49,588 bases of DNA from Caulobacter sp. HMWF025 (GTDB taxonomy: Bacteria > Pseudomonadota > Alphaproteobacteria > Caulobacterales > Caulobacteraceae), in contig NZ_QAII01000105.1 of the NCBI RefSeq assembly GCF_003060965.1, positions 1-49,588 on the forward strand, in the 5' to 3' direction. The position numbers were made by a program, and so were the translations under genes. Below, piece by piece: positions 44,545-49,588 of this stretch (its first letter is position 1; the number at the start of each line of letters is the position of its first letter). The notes under the pieces were generated by a model. The model saw nothing but the letters and a program-made list of their open reading frames with translations. It was not told the origin of the DNA and did no database searches.

Positions 44545-45141
44545 ATGCTCGTCTCGCAAAATGATCAGGCCGGCCGACGGCCGTTCGTCGTCGGTATCGG
44601 TGGCACGGCGGGCGGGCCCTCGTCGACCGAGCGGGCCCTGTCCATCGCCATGTCGGCGGTCGCCGCGCGCGGGGTGGGCACCCTGATCTTCGGCGGTGAA
44701 TTTCTCGGACGTCTGCCGATCTTTGTGCCGAAGGCGCAGCGGACCCCCGAGGAACGCGAGCTTGTCGATGCGGTCCGACGCGCTGACGGCCTTCTGATCG
44801 CTTCGCCGGGTTACCACGGGTGCGTCTCGGGCATGGTCAAGAATGCCCTCGACCTGCTTGAGGAGACGGCCAAGGACAGCCGGGTCTATCTCAGCGGCAT
44901 GCCGGTTGGACTGATCGTGACGGCCTATGGCTGGCAGGCCACCGGCGGCACGCTGTCGGCCCTTCGTTCGGTTGTGCACGCCCTGAGGGGCTGGCCGACA
45001 CCGATGGCGGCCGCGATCAACAGCTCGATGTCGCGGTTCCGCGAAGACGGCACCTGCGAAGACCCTGCCGCGACCGGGCAACTCGGCCTGGTCGGCGACC
45101 AGGTTGCGGACTTTCTTCTAACACCCCGGAAGTCGGCATGA
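44545..45141 (+). CDS. smoA: NAD(P)H-dependent FMN reductase (SsuE-like), partner of the SQ monooxygenase
   Basis: This 198-residue flavodoxin-fold reductase has GIGGTAGGPSSTERALSIAM (FMN phosphate loop) and SPGYHGCVSGMVKNALDLLEE, the SsuE/ArsH-type flavin motif with a Gly-Tyr-His variant. It would supply FMNH2 to the monooxygenase encoded 10 bp upstream. It fills the role of Agrobacterium SmoA; whether the two belong to the same fold family I could not check. A terminator follows 5 bp after the stop, so smoB-smoC-smoA looks like one transcript. Confidence 0.85.
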   Translation: MLVSQNDQAGRRPFVVGIGGTAGGPSSTERALSIAMSAVAARGVGTLIFGGEFLGRLPIFVPKAQRTPEERELVDAVRRADGLLIASPGYHGCVSGMVKNALDLLEETAKDSRVYLSGMPVGLIVTAYGWQATGGTLSALRSVVHALRGWPTPMAAAINSSMSRFREDGTCEDPAATGQLGLVGDQVADFLLTPRKSA

Positions 45142-45146
45142 CGGCG

Positions 45147-45178
45147 CTGGGACGGTCCTGCAAGGCCGCCCAGTTTTT
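45147..45178 (+). terminator. Rho-independent terminator after smoA
   Basis: CTGGG-A-CGG (45147-45155) pairs with CCG-CCCAG (45166-45173), with one bulged A. Five T residues follow directly. It ends the smoBCA transcript ahead of the TBDT gene. Confidence 0.7.
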
Positions 45179-45191
45179 CTAGAGAGACCAA

Positions 45192-45231
45192 CGCCTCATC
45201 AAGAGGCGAGAACACCTACCCAAGAGGTAGG
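45192..45231 (+). promoter_or_regulatory. two tandem hairpins in the leader of the SQ-cluster TBDT
   Basis: CGCCTC-ATCAA-GAGGCG (45192-45208) and CCTACC-CAAGA-GGTAGG (45215-45231) are perfect 6-bp stems with 5-nt loops, 6 nt apart. Both include CAAGAGG (45200-45206 and 45221-45227), 21 nt apart in register. The Shine-Dalgarno GGAGG follows at 45243. They may form an RNA element controlling translation or stability, or a pair of DNA operator sites. Confidence 0.5.
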
Positions 45232-45258
45232 AATTAAGCAGTGGGAGGGACTAGAGAG

Positions 45259-47595
45259 ATGAAGAATCAAACCCAACGGACGCGCATGCTGGTCGGCACT
45301 GCGCTCTCAAGCCTGGTTCTGGCAGGAGTCCTGGCGACGCCGGCGCTGGCCCAGACCGGCGATGATGCACCGGTTGTCGCCGAGGTCATCGTCACGGCGC
45401 AGAAGCGTTCGGAAAATCTCCAGAAGGTGCCGATCTCCATCAGCGTCGTCAGCGGCGAGGCGATGGAACGGGCCAATGTCAATTCGGCTGAACAGCTGAT
45501 CCAGATGGCGCCGTCCCTGAGCTTCCGGAAGGGCAATTCCAACAAGGACTCGGCCCTGACCGTGCGTGGCGTAGGAACGATCTCCTTCGCATCCGGTGTC
45601 GAGCCGTCGGTTTCGACCGTCGTTGACGGCGTGGTCTATGCCCGCAGCGGCCAGGCCACGGCAGACTTCCTCGACCTCGAGCGCGTTGAAATCCTGCGCG
45701 GCCCCCAGGGAACCCTGTTCGGTAAAAACGCCTCTGCCGGCGTGATCAGCATGATCACCCGTGCGCCCAAGCATGAGCTGGACGGCTATGTCGACGCTTC
45801 CTACTATCAGGGTAATGAGTATCGGGTGCGCGGAGCGATCTCCGGCCCCCTAAGCGACACGGTCGCCGGCTCACTGGCGGCGTTCTTCAGCCACTATGAC
45901 GGCAACGGCAAGAACGTCTTCAACGGCGACGACATCAACGGCTACGAGCACAATGGCCTGCGCGGCCGCCTGCGCTGGGAGCCCACTGAAGACCTGACGG
46001 TCGACTTCATCGCCGACTATTCGCACAACGTCGACAATGGCTATGCCGACAGCATCGGCACCGTTTTCTCAAGCGCCTTCAACGATGCGGTCTTCTCGCC
46101 GTCGCTCAGGCCGCTGACGCCGGGTGCCGGCAACAAGGACATCGACAACGACCAGTCGCCGTTGACCAAGGATATCAACAGCGGCTTCTCGACCCAGGTG
46201 AACTGGTCGATCGGCGACTATACCGTCACCTCGATCACCGCCTATCGCAACTGGAAGAACCAGCAGACGCGGGATGGCGACTTCCGCTCGGATTCCCCGA
46301 CCTATGTCTCGACCGGGGCCCTGGCGGGTGACATCCGTTCTCATGACTATGGCCGGCTGAACTTTGACCAATTTACCCAGGAACTGCGGCTTGCCTCGCC
46401 GACCGGCCAGTTCCTCGAATACGTGGCCGGTCTCTATTACTACCACACCTGGGAGAGCAACTATTTCAACCGCACGGTCACCAAGTGCCTGAGCTCGACC
46501 CTCGCGCCTGTGACCCTGGGCGCTCTGGGTGCCGCTACCCCCTGTACCAAGGCCGCTTCGGTCTATGAGACCAATGCCGGTATCGGTGAATTCGCGACCA
46601 CGCTGAAGAACTACGCAGCGTTCGGTCAGGGCACGCTGAACTTCTCGCCTAACCTGCGCGGTATCTTCGGTGCCCGCTGGACCCAGGACGAGATCGATTT
46701 CGTGCATCGCCGCCTCCGCACCTCGGGTGCCGCAGCCCTGAGCGGCGTCAACCCGACCTTCGCCGCCACCGGCGGGACAAAGGCTGACGGCTGGTCCGGC
46801 AAGCTGGGCGTCCAATACGACGTCGTGCCGACGATGATGGCCTACGGCAGCTATACCCGGGGCTACAAGGGCCCGGCGATGAACGTGTTCTTCAACATGC
46901 AGGCCAACGACAACTTCGGCATCGCGCCGGAAACGTCGGATGCCTATGAGGTGGGTCTGAAGTCGCGTCTGCTGGACGGTCGCCTTGTCCTGAACGTCTC
47001 GGCTTTCGACACGACCTACGACAACTTCCAGGCCAATAACCAGGACATGATCGGCACCACGGTCATTACCCGCCTGACCAACGCTGGATCCGTCAAAACC
47101 CAGGGCTTTGAAGCCGACTTCACCCTGGAGCCGGTGCGCAACCTGCGGATCAATGGCGGCTATGCCTATATCGACGCCAAGATCGACAAGTTCAAATGCC
47201 CGACCACGGGCACCTGCGCCGCGCTGGCCATCAACGGCAAGCCGCTGCCCTATTCATCCAAGCACAAGCTCTCGATGAACGGCAGCTACTTCATGCCGCT
47301 GGAAGGCCAGGCGTTCGATCTCGATTTCAATGTCGGCGCGCAATACCAGAGCAAGATGGGTTTCGACATCAACCAGAACCCGAATGCCGTCCAGAAAGGC
47401 TACGCCACGGCTGACGCCAGCGTCGCCTTTGTGGGCAAGAACAACCGCGTCCGACTGGCCCTCATCGCCAAGAACCTGACGGACGAAAACTTCGTCATCA
47501 ACCGTATCCCCAACGGCACGTCCTTCCTTCGGCAGATCACGCCCCGGGATGCCGAGCGCTATTTCGGCGCGACGCTCCGTTACAACCTCTTCTAG
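45259..47595 (+). CDS. TonB-dependent receptor of the sulfoquinovose cluster
   Basis: This 778-residue outer-membrane transporter has a signal peptide (MLVGTALSSLVLAGVLATPA, cut after ALA). The TonB-box/plug begins AEVIVTAQKRSENLQKVPIS, with LIQMAPSLSFRKGNSN and VEILRGPQGTLFGKNASAGV. The barrel ends in Phe (YFGATLRYNLF). It is of the VTAQKR subclass, unlike the EIVVTG receptors of the nag and galactan clusters. Its place between smoA and the sulfoquinovosidase suggests import of SQ glycosides such as sulfoquinovosyl glycerol. ATG 45259 has GGAGG upstream; a GTG at 45241 overlaps that site. Terminators lie on both sides, so it forms its own transcript. Confidence 0.9.
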   Translation: MKNQTQRTRMLVGTALSSLVLAGVLATPALAQTGDDAPVVAEVIVTAQKRSENLQKVPISISVVSGEAMERANVNSAEQLIQMAPSLSFRKGNSNKDSALTVRGVGTISFASGVEPSVSTVVDGVVYARSGQATADFLDLERVEILRGPQGTLFGKNASAGVISMITRAPKHELDGYVDASYYQGNEYRVRGAISGPLSDTVAGSLAAFFSHYDGNGKNVFNGDDINGYEHNGLRGRLRWEPTEDLTVDFIADYSHNVDNGYADSIGTVFSSAFNDAVFSPSLRPLTPGAGNKDIDNDQSPLTKDINSGFSTQVNWSIGDYTVTSITAYRNWKNQQTRDGDFRSDSPTYVSTGALAGDIRSHDYGRLNFDQFTQELRLASPTGQFLEYVAGLYYYHTWESNYFNRTVTKCLSSTLAPVTLGALGAATPCTKAASVYETNAGIGEFATTLKNYAAFGQGTLNFSPNLRGIFGARWTQDEIDFVHRRLRTSGAAALSGVNPTFAATGGTKADGWSGKLGVQYDVVPTMMAYGSYTRGYKGPAMNVFFNMQANDNFGIAPETSDAYEVGLKSRLLDGRLVLNVSAFDTTYDNFQANNQDMIGTTVITRLTNAGSVKTQGFEADFTLEPVRNLRINGGYAYIDAKIDKFKCPTTGTCAALAINGKPLPYSSKHKLSMNGSYFMPLEGQAFDLDFNVGAQYQSKMGFDINQNPNAVQKGYATADASVAFVGKNNRVRLALIAKNLTDENFVINRIPNGTSFLRQITPRDAERYFGATLRYNLF

Positions 47596-47610
47596 ATCTG
47601 TCCTGCAACT

Positions 47611-47652
47611 CGGGCCCGGCACCGCCTTCTCCCCTGCCGGGCCCGTCTTTTT
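47611..47652 (+). terminator. Rho-independent terminator after the SQ-cluster TBDT
   Basis: CGGGCCCGGC (47611-47620) and GCCGGGCCCG (47636-47645) form a perfect 10-bp stem, followed by TCTTTTT. Confidence 0.85.
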
Positions 47653-47710
47653 CAGACTGAAACGCCCATCGCTCCGCCAGTCGCAGCGAGCCTTCGTCCG
47701 GAGTTCAGAC

Positions 47711-49588
47711 GTGCTCAAGGTCATCGCCCTCGCGGATGGTTTCGAGATCCAGGCCGGCGGTCGCACGGTACTCCGTCATGCATCCGCAGAACCCTGCCTG
47801 TTCATCGGCCGGGGCGAAGCTGACGTTCAGATGCAACGCGGTAACTTCGCGATCTCCGACTATGTCAGTGAACGGATTCCACTTCGTTCAGCGACGCTGT
47901 CGCAGGACGACGACGGTTTAAAGGTCCGGTTCGCCGCATCAGAAGCTGGCCCGGCTGAACTGCTGATGGCCATTGGCGAGGAAGGCCACCTGAAGTTTCA
48001 GGGCGTGTCCGAGGCGATCAACCGGCTTTGGCTGAGAGTTCCGGCCACCAAGGACGAACATGTCTGGGGTGGTGGCGAACAGATGTCCTATTTCGACATG
48101 CGCGGCCGGCATTTCCCCTTGTGGACCTCCGAGCCGGGCGTGGGGCGAGACAAGTCGACCCAGCTGACCTGGATGGCGGACCAGGCCGGTGCCGGCGGCG
48201 ACTACTTCCATACCAACTATCCGCAGCCGACCTTTGTTTCCTCCCGGCGCTATGCGCTGCACGTCGAGACGACGGCCTATTCAGCCTTTGATTTCCGGCA
48301 TGCCGACTTCCATGAGATCGAGGTCTGGGCTGTTCCGGACGCTATCGAGCTCTTTGCGGGCGATACCTTCGTCGATCTGGTTGGAGTCCTTTCGGACCGG
48401 TTCGGACGCCAGCCGCCGTTGCCGGACTGGGTTCTGAACGGAGCCATTGTCGGGCTCAAGCAAGGCGCGGAAAGCTTTGATCGTCTTCAAGCCTATGTCG
48501 CCTCCGGAGCCGCCATCTCGGGGCTCTGGTGCGAGGACTGGGTCGGTCTGAGGATCACCTCGTTTGGCAAGCGCCTCTTCTGGGACTGGAAGTGGAATGC
48601 CGAGCGCTATCCCGGCCTGGATCATAAGATCACCGAACTCGCCGGGCAGGGCATCCGCTTCCTGGGTTACGTCAATCCCTATCTCTGCGTGGACGGGTCG
48701 CTGTTTCCGGTCGCGGAAAAGGCCGGCTACCTGGCCAGGCGCCTGGACAGTGACGCGACCTACCTCGTTGATTTCGGCGAGTTCGATTGCGGCGTCGTCG
48801 ACTTCACCAATCCTGAAGCGGCCGACTGGTTCGCCGACACCATAATCGGCGGCGAAATGCTGGACTTCGGCCTGTCCGGATGGATGGCGGACTTTGGCGA
48901 GTATCTTCCCACCGATGTACGCCTCGCCAATGGCGTCGACGGCATGCTGATGCACAATGCCTGGCCGACCATCTGGGCCAAGGTCAATGCGGACGCGGTC
49001 GCCCGCCGGGGTAAGACAGGCGAGGCCCTGTTCTTCATGCGGGCCGGCTACACCGGCGTGCAGCGCTACTGCCCGCTGCTCTGGGCCGGGGATCAGTCCG
49101 TGGACTTCACCCGCCATGACGGCATTGGAACTGTCGTTTGCGCGGCCCTGTCATCAGGGCTTCTGGGCAACGCCTATCACCACAGTGACATCGGCGGCTA
49201 CACCAGCCTGTTCGGCAATGTTCGTACGGCCGAGCTCCTGATGCGCTGGAGCGAGATGGCGGCCTTCACGGCCGTGATGCGCTCGCATGAGGGTAATCGG
49301 CCGGACCAGAACCTGCAGCTGGACCAGGATCCCGAAGTTCTCGCGCACTTTGCCCGGATGACCCGGATCTACCGGCACCTGGCACCCTACATCCGCTTCC
49401 TCGGCAACGAGGCATCGGAGGCGGGGCTGCCCCTGCAGCGGCCTCTCTTCCTGCACCATGAGGACGACGCACGGACCTATGCCGAGCAGACCCAGTACCT
49501 GTTCGGTCGCGACCTTCTGGTCGCCCCGGTTCTTGAGGCGGGCGTCCGCTCGCGCTCCGTCTACCTGCCTGCCGGGACCCAATGGATC
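47711..49588 (+). CDS. smoI: GH31 sulfoquinovosidase (YihQ/SmoI-like), 3' end missing
   Basis: 626 codons are present; E. coli YihQ has 678, so about 50 are missing. The start is GTG 47711 with GGAG 7 bp upstream. No signal peptide is seen, so the enzyme is probably cytoplasmic. All residues that define sulfoquinovosidases align with YihQ (numbers from memory): R288 and W291 in TSFGKRLFW (R301, W304, sulfonate binding), nucleophile D394 in WMADFGEYLPTD (D405), acid/base D461 in WAGDQSVDF (D472) and Y497 in HHSDIGGYTSLF (Y508). It releases SQ from SQ glycosides, feeding the monooxygenase. An ordinary alpha-glucosidase or xylosidase would lack the KR..W and DFGEYLPTD signatures. Confidence 0.94.
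   Translation, partial: MLKVIALADGFEIQAGGRTVLRHASAEPCLFIGRGEADVQMQRGNFAISDYVSERIPLRSATLSQDDDGLKVRFAASEAGPAELLMAIGEEGHLKFQGVSEAINRLWLRVPATKDEHVWGGGEQMSYFDMRGRHFPLWTSEPGVGRDKSTQLTWMADQAGAGGDYFHTNYPQPTFVSSRRYALHVETTAYSAFDFRHADFHEIEVWAVPDAIELFAGDTFVDLVGVLSDRFGRQPPLPDWVLNGAIVGLKQGAESFDRLQAYVASGAAISGLWCEDWVGLRITSFGKRLFWDWKWNAERYPGLDHKITELAGQGIRFLGYVNPYLCVDGSLFPVAEKAGYLARRLDSDATYLVDFGEFDCGVVDFTNPEAADWFADTIIGGEMLDFGLSGWMADFGEYLPTDVRLANGVDGMLMHNAWPTIWAKVNADAVARRGKTGEALFFMRAGYTGVQRYCPLLWAGDQSVDFTRHDGIGTVVCAALSSGLLGNAYHHSDIGGYTSLFGNVRTAELLMRWSEMAAFTAVMRSHEGNRPDQNLQLDQDPEVLAHFARMTRIYRHLAPYIRFLGNEASEAGLPLQRPLFLHHEDDARTYAEQTQYLFGRDLLVAPVLEAGVRSRSVYLPAGTQWI

Noticed and set aside
47711-49588. Reading the GH31 as alpha-glucosidase or alpha-xylosidase
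   Set aside because: The sulfonate-binding Arg, Trp and Tyr and the DFGEYLPTD nucleophile motif are those of sulfoquinovosidases.
1-49588. CRISPR arrays, insertion sequences, prophage genes, tRNA or rRNA
   Set aside because: No regularly spaced repeats, transposase or integrase motifs, or tRNA-like cloverleaf sequences were noticed in the intergenic regions.

Overview
The window is GC-rich DNA (about two-thirds G+C by eye) from an alphaproteobacterium, almost certainly Caulobacter or a close relative in the Caulobacteraceae. Three things point there. The chemotaxis operon has the Caulobacter crescentus gene order mcpA-cheX-cheYI-cheA-cheW-cheR-cheB-cheYII-cheD-cheU-cheYIII-cheE, with the soluble receptor gene mcpB upstream and an N-acetylglucosamine/chitin cluster downstream. 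A consensus CtrA box (TTAA-N7-TTAA) lies in front of mcpB. Carbohydrate uptake is built around TonB-dependent receptors (TBDTs). No tRNA, rRNA, insertion sequence, phage gene or CRISPR array was seen.

Layout. (1) 1-3.3 kb: the 3' part of an S8 protease autotransporter, then an acyl-CoA dehydrogenase. (2) 3.4-15.7 kb: chemotaxis. A globin-coupled soluble receptor (mcpB) is followed by a small secreted TonB-C-like protein on the other strand, then the twelve-gene mcpA-cheE operon, most of whose genes overlap or nearly touch. Both receptors end in a W-E-E-F tail that can tether CheR/CheB. (3) 15.7-28.5 kb: GlcNAc/chitin oligosaccharide use. nagA, a SIS-type deaminase and a GntR/UTRA regulator are read leftward. 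A TBDT, a GH20 hexosaminidase, a fused EIIA-HPr-EI and a EIIC-EIIB-EIIB permease are read rightward, followed by a DUF1349 protein. (4) 29.1-30.8 kb: a TPR-sulfotransferase on the minus strand. (5) 31-37.8 kb: beta-1,4-galactan use, with a GH53 endo-galactanase, a TBDT and a GH2 beta-galactosidase; the first two share a 16-bp operator-like sequence. (6) 37.8-40 kb: divergent selD and mnmH (tRNA 2-selenouridine). (7) 40.1-49.6 kb: a LacI regulator, a YeiH-type exporter and a sulfoquinovose (SQ) catabolic cluster cut by the window end.

The SQ cluster is the most notable part. An aldo/keto reductase (SmoB-like), a two-component flavin monooxygenase (SmoC-like), an FMN reductase, a TBDT and a GH31 enzyme with the full sulfoquinovosidase signature together encode oxidative desulfonation of SQ: SQ glycoside to SQ, then to sulfite plus 6-oxo-glucose, then to glucose. 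Compared with the Agrobacterium sulfo-SMO cluster, the ABC importer is replaced, at least within the window, by a TBDT. The reductase appears to be SsuE-like. A divergent YeiH protein is a plausible sulfite exporter, and its promoter carries a LacI-type operator candidate. The TBDT mRNA leader holds two tandem hairpins that share a CAAGAGG sequence.
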